A model generated the notes under the pieces. It worked only from the letters and a program-made list of their open reading frames with translations, was not told the origin of the DNA and searched no databases. Below are positions 1 through 5,473 of a stretch of 5,473 bases of DNA, in pieces; the stretch's first letter is position 1, and every line of letters begins with the position of its first letter. A program made the translations under genes and the position numbers. Origin of the DNA: Sphingomonadaceae bacterium (GTDB lineage Bacteria > Pseudomonadota > Alphaproteobacteria > Sphingomonadales > Sphingomonadaceae); the NCBI GenBank assembly GCA_019454625.1, contig JACFNY010000031.1, positions 1 through 5,473 of the forward strand, read 5' to 3'.

Positions 1-1
1 G

Positions 2-2176
2 GAACGCCCCGGCCAGCGCGCCTACACGGTGGCCGCCGCCGGCGCCTTCCGCCCGCGCGAAATCCGCGACGCGCCGAACGTCGTGCTCGCCGAGGCGGGC
101 ACCGGCATCGGCAAGACGCTCGGCTACCTCGCCCCTGCCTCGCTCTGGGCCGAGCAGTCGGGCGGCACCGTCTGGCTCTCCACCTACACGAAGGCGCTGC
201 AACGCCAGCTCGACCACGAAACCGCCCGCCTCTACCCGGACCCGCGCGTCAAGACGGCGCGCGTCGTCGTCCGCAAGGGGCGCGAGAACTATCTCTGCCT
301 CCTCAACCTCGAGGACGCCGTGCAGGGCGGCTTCGCGGGCCGCGCGGGCATCTACGCGCAGCTCGTGCAGCGCTGGGCGATGTACAGCCGCGACGGCGAC
401 ATGGTCGGCGGCGACCTCCCCGGCTGGCTCTCCGGCCTGTTCGGCAGGAACGCACGCGCGAGCCTCACCGACCGGCGCGGCGAGTGCGTCTACGCGGGCT
501 GCCCGCATTACCGCCGCTGCTTCATCGAGCACGCCGTGCGCGGCACCGCGGACGCCGACCTCGTCATCGCCAACCACGCGCTCGTCATGGTGAACGCGGT
601 GCGCGGCAAGGCAGAGGGTCGCGGCATGAGGCGCATCGTGTTCGACGAGGGCCACCACCTGTTCGACGCCGCCGACAGCGCCTTCGCGATGGCGCTCACC
701 GGCGGCGAGGCGATCGAGCTGCGCCGCTGGATCATCGGCCCCGAGAAGCGCGGCAAGGGCCGCCGCCGGGGCCTCGCCGCGCGCCTCGGCGACCTCGTCG
801 CCTTCGACGGCGAGGGCGCGATGCTGCTGGAGGACGCCGTGCACACCGCCGCCGCGCTCCCCGCAGACGGCTGGCTCGGGCGCGTCGTCGAGGGCACGCC
901 GGAAGGCCCGCTCGAGCGCCTGCTCGCCGCCGTGCGCGCGCAGGTCTACGCCCGCGCCGACGCGGCCGAAACGGGCTACGGCCTCGAAACCGAGGTCGTC
1001 GCGCTCCAGCCCGCGCTCATCGACGCGGCCGACACCGCGGCGCGCGCGCTGGAAGCCGTGTCGCTGCCGCTCAACAAGCTCGCGCAGCGCCTCGAAGCGC
1101 TCGTCGAGGAATCGCCGGACTGGCTCGACGGCGCCGGCCGCGCCCGCGTCGAGGGCGCGCTATCCGGCCTCGCGTGGCGGCTCGGCATGATCGGCGCATG
1201 GGTGCAGCTTCTCGCGCGCATGGGCGGCCCCGCCGACCCGGATTTCGTCGACTGGCTGGCGCTCGAGCGCATCGACGGGCGCGAGATCGACGTCGGTATC
1301 CGCCGCCACTGGCTCGATCCGACGAAGCCCTTCGCCGAGGCCGTGCTGAAGCAGGCGCACGGCGCGGTCATCACCTCGGCGACGCTGCGCTCGCGCATCA
1401 CCGACGACGCCGCGCCCGACGCCGACTGGCGCGACAGCGAGGCGCGCACCGGCGCCGCGCACCTGCCGCTGCCGCCCGCGCGCTTCTCATCGCCGAGCCC
1501 GTTCGACTACGCCCGGCAGGCGCGCGTCCTCATCGTCACGGACGTTCAGCGCGGCAATGTCCCGGCCCTCGCGGGCGCGTACAGGGCGCTGATCTCCGCC
1601 TCGCGCGGCGGCGCGCTCGGCCTGTTCACGGCGATCTCGCGGCTGAAGGCCGTGCACGCGCGCATCGAGGACAGCCTCGCGCGCGAAGGCCTGCCGCTGT
1701 TCGCGCAGCATATCGACCCCATCGACGCAGGCACGCTCGTCGACATGTTCCGTGCCGATCCCGCCGCCTCGCTGCTCGGCACCGATGCGCTGCGCGACGG
1801 CGTCGACGTGCCCGGCGATTCGCTCCGCCTCGTCGTCCTCGAAGGCGTGCCGTGGCCGCGCCCCACCGTGCTCCACGCCGCCCGCCGCGCCGCGTTCGGC
1901 GGCAAGACCTACGACGACCTCGTCGCCTCCGGCCGCATGGCGCAGGCGTTCGGGCGGCTCATCCGCCGCGCCAGCGACCGGGGCACGTTCGTGCTGCTCG
2001 GCGCCGCCGTTCCGAGCCGCCTCTGCCAGGCGTTCCCTGACGGCGTGACGGTGGAGCGCGTGCCGCTGGACGAGGCCGTGCGCATCGTGCGCGAGATGTC
2101 CGCGCCTGCGCCCGCACCGACACGAAATCTTCCGATGACACCGGGCGCGACATCGGGCATCAGCGCGGCCACATGA
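2..2176 (+). CDS. DinG/XPD-family ATP-dependent DNA helicase with Fe-S cluster site (5' partial)
   Basis: A superfamily 2 helicase of the DinG/XPD type, expected to unwind DNA 5'-to-3' using ATP during repair or removal of replication obstacles. The frame is open to the window edge (visible residues begin ERPGQRAYT), so the gene starts upstream; 724 residues are visible. The GTG at base 29 is an internal codon, but I number residues from it. Walker A is AEAGTGIGKT (21-30). Cysteines 90, 153, 158 and 164 give a C-x4-C-x5-C end spacing, as in the [4Fe-4S] site of E. coli DinG. Motif II reads DEGHH (206-210) instead of DEAH. About 240 residues, which should hold the Arch domain, separate it from the motif TSAT (449-452). 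Motif V is around GTDALRDGVDVPG (584 on) and motif VI is QAFGRLIRRASDRG (639-652). All helicase motifs are present, so it looks intact and functional. The last 25 or so residues are Ala/Pro/Thr-rich and probably disordered. Relatives I remember from sphingomonads carry a further N-terminal region of about 200 residues; that part cannot be seen here. Confidence 0.93.
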   Translation, partial: ERPGQRAYTVAAAGAFRPREIRDAPNVVLAEAGTGIGKTLGYLAPASLWAEQSGGTVWLSTYTKALQRQLDHETARLYPDPRVKTARVVVRKGRENYLCLLNLEDAVQGGFAGRAGIYAQLVQRWAMYSRDGDMVGGDLPGWLSGLFGRNARASLTDRRGECVYAGCPHYRRCFIEHAVRGTADADLVIANHALVMVNAVRGKAEGRGMRRIVFDEGHHLFDAADSAFAMALTGGEAIELRRWIIGPEKRGKGRRRGLAARLGDLVAFDGEGAMLLEDAVHTAAALPADGWLGRVVEGTPEGPLERLLAAVRAQVYARADAAETGYGLETEVVALQPALIDAADTAARALEAVSLPLNKLAQRLEALVEESPDWLDGAGRARVEGALSGLAWRLGMIGAWVQLLARMGGPADPDFVDWLALERIDGREIDVGIRRHWLDPTKPFAEAVLKQAHGAVITSATLRSRITDDAAPDADWRDSEARTGAAHLPLPPARFSSPSPFDYARQARVLIVTDVQRGNVPALAGAYRALISASRGGALGLFTAISRLKAVHARIEDSLAREGLPLFAQHIDPIDAGTLVDMFRADPAASLLGTDALRDGVDVPGDSLRLVVLEGVPWPRPTVLHAARRAAFGGKTYDDLVASGRMAQAFGRLIRRASDRGTFVLLGAAVPSRLCQAFPDGVTVERVPLDEAVRIVREMSAPAPAPTRNLPMTPGATSGISAAT

Positions 2177-2712
2177 AGACGATCTTCCTGCTCCGCCACG
2201 CCAAATCCAGTTGGGACGACCCCGTCGAGCGGGACTTCGACCGTCCGCTCAACACGCGCGGCCGCCGCGCCGCCGAGACGATCGGCCGCTACCTGCGCGA
2301 CGAAAGCCTTGCCTTCGACCGCGTCGTCGCCTCGCCCGCGGTGCGCGTCATCGAGACGCTGGACGGCGTGGAGGCGGGCGCGGGACGCCGCCTCGATGCG
2401 ACGTTCGACAAGCGCGTCTACATGGCCTCCGCACCGACGCTGCTCGACATCGTCCACGAGACGGACGCGGACGCGGAGACCCTGCTCCTCGTCGGCCACA
2501 ACCCCGGCCTCGAAGACCTCGTCTTCCTGCTGACCCCCGCTGGCAGCGGCGCGCTCCGCAAGGAGGTCGACATCAAGTACCCCACCGCCACGCTCGCCGA
2601 GATGCGCTTCGACGCGGAACGCTGGGAAGACGTCGACGAGGGCAAGGGCGACCTCGTCCGCTTCATCCGCCCCCGCGACCTCGACGCGACGCTGGGGCCG
2701 GACGGGACGTAG
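2173..2712 (+). CDS. SixA-like histidine phosphatase family protein
   Basis: A 179-residue member of the histidine phosphatase (phosphoglycerate mutase-like) superfamily, in the SixA-like group (COG2062). Such enzymes remove phosphate through a phosphohistidine intermediate; E. coli SixA acts on phosphohistidine in signalling or phosphotransfer proteins. The sequence opens with the catalytic core LLRHAKSSW (Arg8, nucleophile His9). It continues with RPLNTRGRRAAE (24-35), which is typical of the group, SPAVR with the second phosphate-binding Arg58, and VGHNPG with the second histidine His109. No signal peptide is visible, so it should be cytoplasmic. The ATG overlaps the helicase stop codon as ATGA. 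No good Shine-Dalgarno sequence precedes it, which suggests translational coupling. The start is well placed, since family members have the RH pair about eight residues in. The length is slightly above that of E. coli SixA (161). The fold and catalytic residues are firm; the substrate is unknown, and it could act on a small phosphorylated metabolite. Confidence 0.92.
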   Translation: MKTIFLLRHAKSSWDDPVERDFDRPLNTRGRRAAETIGRYLRDESLAFDRVVASPAVRVIETLDGVEAGAGRRLDATFDKRVYMASAPTLLDIVHETDADAETLLLVGHNPGLEDLVFLLTPAGSGALRKEVDIKYPTATLAEMRFDAERWEDVDEGKGDLVRFIRPRDLDATLGPDGT

Positions 2713-2735
2713 GCCGCGATCCCCGCGCGACGCTC

Positions 2736-3959
2736 TCAGCGCCCTTGGGGGCGGAGGCCCTTCACCAGCTTGCCGAACTCGCGCGCCGTTTCACTGGCGG
2801 CGCGGTCCGCTTCCTTGGTGACGGCGGTTTGCTGCAGGAAGCCGTGGGGGAGGGCGGAATATTCGAGATAGACTGTCGGAACGCCTGCCTTCTTCAGCGC
2901 TTCCGCGTAGGCCCTGTCGGAATCCCGCAGCGGATCGAAGCCCGCCGCGGCGACGAGCGTCGGCGGCATCTTCGCGAAATTCCCGGCGAGGATCGGCGAG
3001 ATTTCCGGCTGGGACAAGTCCATGCCCGGGAACACCTTGCGGTGCACGTACTCGGTGAACGGCACATCGAGGCCGAACCCCTCCCAGAACAGGCGGGACG
3101 ACACGTAGTGGACGCGCATGTCCGGAACGCTGCGGTTGTCGACCGCCGCATAATAGAGCAGTTGGCAGGCGGGGCTCGGCTTGCCCGCCTTCTGGGTCCG
3201 CGCCGTCACCACCACCGACATGTTGCCGCCGGCGCTGTCGCCGCCCACGCAGATGCGCGATGCGTCCCCTTGCAGCCGGTCCGCGTTCGCGACCGCCCAG
3301 TCGAACGCGTCTTCCGCGTCGTTCCATGATCCCGGATAGGGGTGTTCAGGGGCGAGCCTGTAGTCCGTCGAAACGATCATCACCCCGGCCTCGTCGGCCA
3401 GCCGCCGCATCGTGCGGTCGACGGCCTCGATGTTCCCGAACAGCCAGCCGCCGCCGTGATAATAGACGAGGATCGGCAGCGTCCCCGCCGCCTCGGGCCG
3501 GTAGATGCGCACGGGGATCGGCTTGCCGTCACGCGCGGTCACCGTCTCGTCGCTCACCGATGCCAGATCGGGACCGGGCCGCGTTCGGCTGATCCACTGC
3601 TGGTTGGCGCCCTGTCTGATCGCAGCGGCGCTTGCCGGGTCGTCGAAGGGGTCCGCTTCCGGCTGCTTCGGCTTCGTCTCCGCTTCCTTGGCCTTGGCCG
3701 CGGCTTCCCTGCCCTCGTGGAAGAGATACTGCATCCGGAGGTCCAGCGTCTGACCGTCCATAACGATGCGCTTGCCGCCGACCTGCTCCAGAACCCAGCT
3801 GTCCGGTCTGGCGGCCAGTTCGGCGATCTTCAGGGCTTCGGGGCTTGCGGCCTCCGCGGAATCGGCTGTTGCTGCGGGCGCGTCCGCCGGTTTGTCCTGC
3901 CCGCAAGCCGAGATGGCAAGGGCGATGGCGGATATTGCGAATGACTGTCTGTGGAACAC
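2736..3959 (-). CDS. Alpha/beta hydrolase lipoprotein, hormone-sensitive-lipase (class IV) esterase
   Basis: A predicted carboxylesterase, probably cleaving short acyl esters, anchored to a membrane by lipid. From the GTG at 3957-3959 the protein is 407 residues. It opens MFHRQ, then a hydrophobic stretch ending in the lipobox ISAC (Cys19). Gly follows the cysteine rather than Asp, which in Proteobacteria favours outer-membrane sorting. A low-complexity Ala/Pro/Asp/Glu stretch comes next, then a segment (MDGQTLDLRMQYLF, 67-80) resembling the N-terminal cap of this family. A Lys/Glu-rich linker (about 86-104) leads to the catalytic domain. That domain shows the oxyanion-hole motif HGGGW (168-172), GDSAGG with nucleophile Ser242, Asp342 in GFDPLRDSD, and His372 in LPHGF, which is a complete triad. 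GTG is preferred over the in-frame ATG at 3996-3998: it has GGGAGG five bases upstream and puts the signal peptide at the very N-terminus. The ATG would add 13 polar, charged residues and lies inside an inverted repeat. The natural substrate cannot be read from the sequence. Confidence 0.9.
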   Translation of the reverse strand: MFHRQSFAISAIALAISACGQDKPADAPAATADSAEAASPEALKIAELAARPDSWVLEQVGGKRIVMDGQTLDLRMQYLFHEGREAAAKAKEAETKPKQPEADPFDDPASAAAIRQGANQQWISRTRPGPDLASVSDETVTARDGKPIPVRIYRPEAAGTLPILVYYHGGGWLFGNIEAVDRTMRRLADEAGVMIVSTDYRLAPEHPYPGSWNDAEDAFDWAVANADRLQGDASRICVGGDSAGGNMSVVVTARTQKAGKPSPACQLLYYAAVDNRSVPDMRVHYVSSRLFWEGFGLDVPFTEYVHRKVFPGMDLSQPEISPILAGNFAKMPPTLVAAAGFDPLRDSDRAYAEALKKAGVPTVYLEYSALPHGFLQQTAVTKEADRAASETAREFGKLVKGLRPQGR

Positions 3960-3964
3960 CTTGG

Positions 3965-3970
3965 CCTCCC
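3965..3970 (-). promoter_or_regulatory. Ribosome binding site of the lipoprotein esterase
   Basis: Read on the minus strand this is GGGAGG, followed by CCAAG and then the GTG start. It is a strong Shine-Dalgarno match at 5-base spacing. It decides the start codon of the esterase, because the alternative ATG at 3996-3998 would place this site inside the coding region. Confidence 0.7.
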
Positions 3971-3973
3971 GAA

Positions 3974-3997
3974 TGTGCCGCCCGATCGTGCGGCACA
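3974..3997. repeat. 8-bp perfect inverted repeat in the kup-esterase gap
   Basis: TGTGCCGC (3974-3981) pairs perfectly with GCGGCACA (3990-3997) around an 8-base loop containing the palindrome CGATCG (3983-3988). It sits three bases upstream of the esterase Shine-Dalgarno sequence and about 60 bases past the kup stop. No T-run follows on either strand, so it is not a textbook intrinsic terminator. It could be an operator, a leader hairpin affecting ribosome access, or an mRNA 3'-end stabiliser for kup. The pairing is directly visible; the role is inference. Confidence 0.45.
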
Positions 3998-4001
3998 CGC
4001 T

Positions 4002-4031
4002 ATTGGCCGGGCAATGCCGTATGCGGGCAAT
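4002..4031. repeat. Near-palindrome and short direct repeats upstream of the esterase
   Basis: Bases 4002-4015 (ATTGGCCGGGCAAT) form a 14-bp palindrome with one mismatched pair. The octamer CGGGCAAT occurs at 4008-4015 and again at 4024-4031, sixteen bases apart. Together with the inverted repeat just below, this fills much of the 100-base gap between kup and the esterase. It would suit a regulator binding site near an esterase promoter, but I see no convincing -35/-10 pair. Short repeats like these can occur by chance at this GC content. Confidence 0.25.
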
Positions 4032-4059
4032 CCTCCGCGGCAGACGGGTAAACCGCCCT

Positions 4060-5473
4060 CTAAATCTCCACCTGGCTGCCCAGCTCGACCACCCGGTTCG
4101 TCGGCAGCTTGAAGAACTCCATCGCCGTCGCGGCGTTGCGCAGCATCCATGCGAACAGCTTTTCGCGCCAGATCGCCATGCCCGGCCGCGGCGCCGCGAT
4201 CAGCGTCTGGCGGGAGAGGAAGAAGCTCGTCTGCATCATGTCGAACTTCGGACCGCAGGCGTTCACGGGGGAGAGCGCCTTCGGAATGTCCGTCTCCTGC
4301 ATGAAGCCGTAGCGCAGCTTCATGCGGTAGAAGCCCTGCCCGAGGTCCTGCGTCTCCACCACGTCGCAGGTCTCCACGTAGGGCACGTCCTCGATCGCCA
4401 CGGTCAGCACGATCACGCGCTCGTGCAGGATCTTGTTGTGCTTCATGTTGTGAAGAAGGGCGTGCGGCACGCCGGTCGGCTCGGAGGACATGAAGATCGC
4501 CGTGCCCGGCACGCGCGTCGCGCTGCTGGCCGCCGATTTCACGAAGATCTCCATCGGCATCGCGGCTTCCTGCATCCGCCGCCGCATCAGCAGGCGGCCC
4601 TTCGACCATGTCGTCAGCATGGTGAAGGCGACGATGCCGACGAGGAGCGGGAACCAGCCGCCGTCCGGCACCTTGGTGAGGTTCGCCGCGAAGTAGGCGC
4701 CGTCGACCACGAAGAAGACGCCGAGCAGCGGCACCGCCAGCCACGGCTTCCACTTCCACAGCGAGAACAGCACCACCGCGAGCAGGCAGGTGTCGATGAA
4801 CATCGCGCCCGTCACCGCGATGCCGTAGGCGGCGGCGAGGCTGCTCGAATTCTGGAACATCAGCACCAGCAGGATCACCGCCGCCATCAGCAGCCAGTTG
4901 ATGACGGGAATGTAGATCTGCCCCTGCGTCGAGGCGCTGGTGTGCTTGATGGTGAGGCGCGGCATGAAGCCGAGCTGGATCGCCTGGTGCGTCACCGAGA
5001 AGGCGCCCGAGATCACCGCCTGGCTGGCGATGAACGTCGCCATCGTGGCGAGCACGACGAGCGGCAGGCGGAAGCCTTCGGGCGCGAGCAGGAAGAACGG
5101 GTTGCGGATCGCCTGCTGCGCCTCGGCGGCGGGCAGGCTGATGATCATCGCCGCCTGCCCCATGTAGTTGAGGAGGAGCGCGGGCATCACGAACCAGAAC
5201 CACGAGATGCGCAGGGGCCGCCGCCCGAAGTGCCCCATGTCGGCATAGAGCGCCTCGGCGCCCGTCACCGCGAGCACCACCGAGCCGAGCGCGAGGAAGG
5301 CGAGGCTGCCGTCGATCATGAAGAACTGGATCGCGTACCACGGGTTGATCATCGCGAGGATGATCTCCGGGTGGTGCACGATCTTGCCCATGCCGAGCGC
5401 GCCGATCGTCACGAAGTAGACGAGCATGATCGGGCCGAACCACGCACCCACCTTCGCCGTGCCGCGCGACTGG
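4060..5473 (-). CDS. kup: Potassium transporter Kup (5' partial)
   Basis: A potassium uptake protein of the Kup/HAK/KT family, which in bacteria imports K+ with protons across the inner membrane. The frame runs open to the right edge: the residues before the GTG at 5449-5451 read QSRGTAK, matching the family's loop ahead of the fifth membrane segment, so that GTG is internal. About 470 residues are visible, compared with roughly 620-650 for the full protein, so about 150-180 N-terminal residues are missing. Numbering from the GTG, visible family motifs are [14 protein letters not shown] (63-76), NPFFLLAP (117-124), [11 protein letters not shown] (142-152), QIYIPVINW (178-186) and [15 protein letters not shown] (201-215). 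These fall among about eight hydrophobic segments (TM5-TM12). The cytoplasmic C-terminal domain follows from about residue 285, with VPGTAIFMS (314-322) and [13 protein letters not shown] (334-346). It ends in ELGSQVEI, almost identical to the E. coli Kup terminus. No break or frameshift is seen. Transport selectivity is assigned from family membership only. Confidence 0.96.
   Translation of the reverse strand, partial: QSRGTAKVGAWFGPIMLVYFVTIGALGMGKIVHHPEIILAMINPWYAIQFFMIDGSLAFLALGSVVLAVTGAEALYADMGHFGRRPLRISWFWFVMPALLLNYMGQAAMIISLPAAEAQQAIRNPFFLLAPEGFRLPLVVLATMATFIASQAVISGAFSVTHQAIQLGFMPRLTIKHTSASTQGQIYIPVINWLLMAAVILLVLMFQNSSSLAAAYGIAVTGAMFIDTCLLAVVLFSLWKWKPWLAVPLLGVFFVVDGAYFAANLTKVPDGGWFPLLVGIVAFTMLTTWSKGRLLMRRRMQEAAMPMEIFVKSAASSATRVPGTAIFMSSEPTGVPHALLHNMKHNKILHERVIVLTVAIEDVPYVETCDVVETQDLGQGFYRMKLRYGFMQETDIPKALSPVNACGPKFDMMQTSFFLSRQTLIAAPRPGMAIWREKLFAWMLRNAATAMEFFKLPTNRVVELGSQVEI

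Noticed and set aside
29..31. GTG at base 29 as the true start of the helicase
   Set aside because: The frame stays open to the window edge and reads RPGQRAY just before it, matching the conserved sequence upstream of Walker A in this family, so the gene starts outside the window.
484..2040. Long plus-strand open frame (518 codons) inside the helicase gene
   Set aside because: Its product is overwhelmingly Arg/Ala/Pro with no domain, and it lies wholly within a gene whose frame shows every helicase motif. It is a frame-shifted shadow caused by high GC.
2740..2753. Hairpin CGCCC-TTGG-GGGCG as a terminator for the convergent genes
   Set aside because: It has only five pairs, lies inside the end of the esterase coding region and has no T-run on either side, so a terminator call is not supported.
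2211..3329. Plus-strand open frame of 372 codons spanning the phosphatase and antisense to the esterase
   Set aside because: It is Arg/His/Pro-rich with no motif, out of frame with the phosphatase and antisense to a hydrolase with a full catalytic triad.
3342..3944. Plus-strand open frame of 200 codons antisense to the esterase
   Set aside because: No recognisable domain and no ribosome binding site; explained by the codon pattern of the gene on the other strand.
4016..4059. A sigma-70 type promoter for the esterase (TTGCCC-like boxes on the minus strand)
   Set aside because: The candidate -35 matches lie at poor spacing from any AT-rich -10 element, so the call would be guesswork.
3830..5443. 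Minus-strand open frame of 537 codons overlapping kup and the start of the esterase
   Set aside because: The product is low-complexity Arg/Ala/Gly/Asp-rich and out of frame with the clearly recognisable Kup sequence. It is a shadow.
5449..5451. GTG as the true start of the Kup protein
   Set aside because: Upstream residues QSRGTAK match the Kup loop before the fifth membrane segment, and the first four membrane segments would otherwise be missing.

Overview
This is a GC-rich, gene-dense chromosomal stretch with the codon usage of an alphaproteobacterium. The helicase closely resembles what I remember of DinG-like helicases from Sphingomonas and relatives, so a sphingomonad is my best guess; this is recall and I could not search. 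There are four protein genes and no RNA genes, insertion sequences, CRISPR arrays or phage remnants that I can see. Long reading frames on the opposite strand and in other frames are the usual by-product of high GC.

Layout: (1) Bases 2-2176, plus strand: most of a DinG/XPD-type ATP-dependent DNA helicase with an iron-sulfur cluster site. Its beginning lies to the left of the window. (2) Bases 2173-2712, plus strand: a SixA-like histidine phosphatase whose start codon overlaps the helicase stop codon (ATGA), so the two are probably translated together. (3) Bases 2736-3959, minus strand: an alpha/beta hydrolase of the hormone-sensitive-lipase family with a lipoprotein signal peptide. It converges on the phosphatase with only 23 bases between stop codons. 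(4) Bases 3960-4059: a 100-base gap holding the esterase ribosome binding site, an 8-bp perfect inverted repeat and a near-palindrome with short direct repeats. (5) Bases 4060-5473, minus strand: the C-terminal three quarters of the potassium uptake protein Kup, whose start lies to the right of the window.

The genes form two pairs facing each other tail to tail. In the plus-strand pair, the overlap implies co-expression of a DNA repair/replication helicase with a small phosphatase, but no shared pathway is evident. In the minus-strand pair, the esterase lies downstream of kup. It may be read from the kup transcript or from its own promoter in the gap, and nothing ties potassium transport to the esterase biochemically.

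I see no evidence of a new multi-gene system. The points most worth checking are the DEGH variant of helicase motif II, the corrected GTG start that reveals a lipoprotein esterase, and the structured 100-base leader before that esterase.
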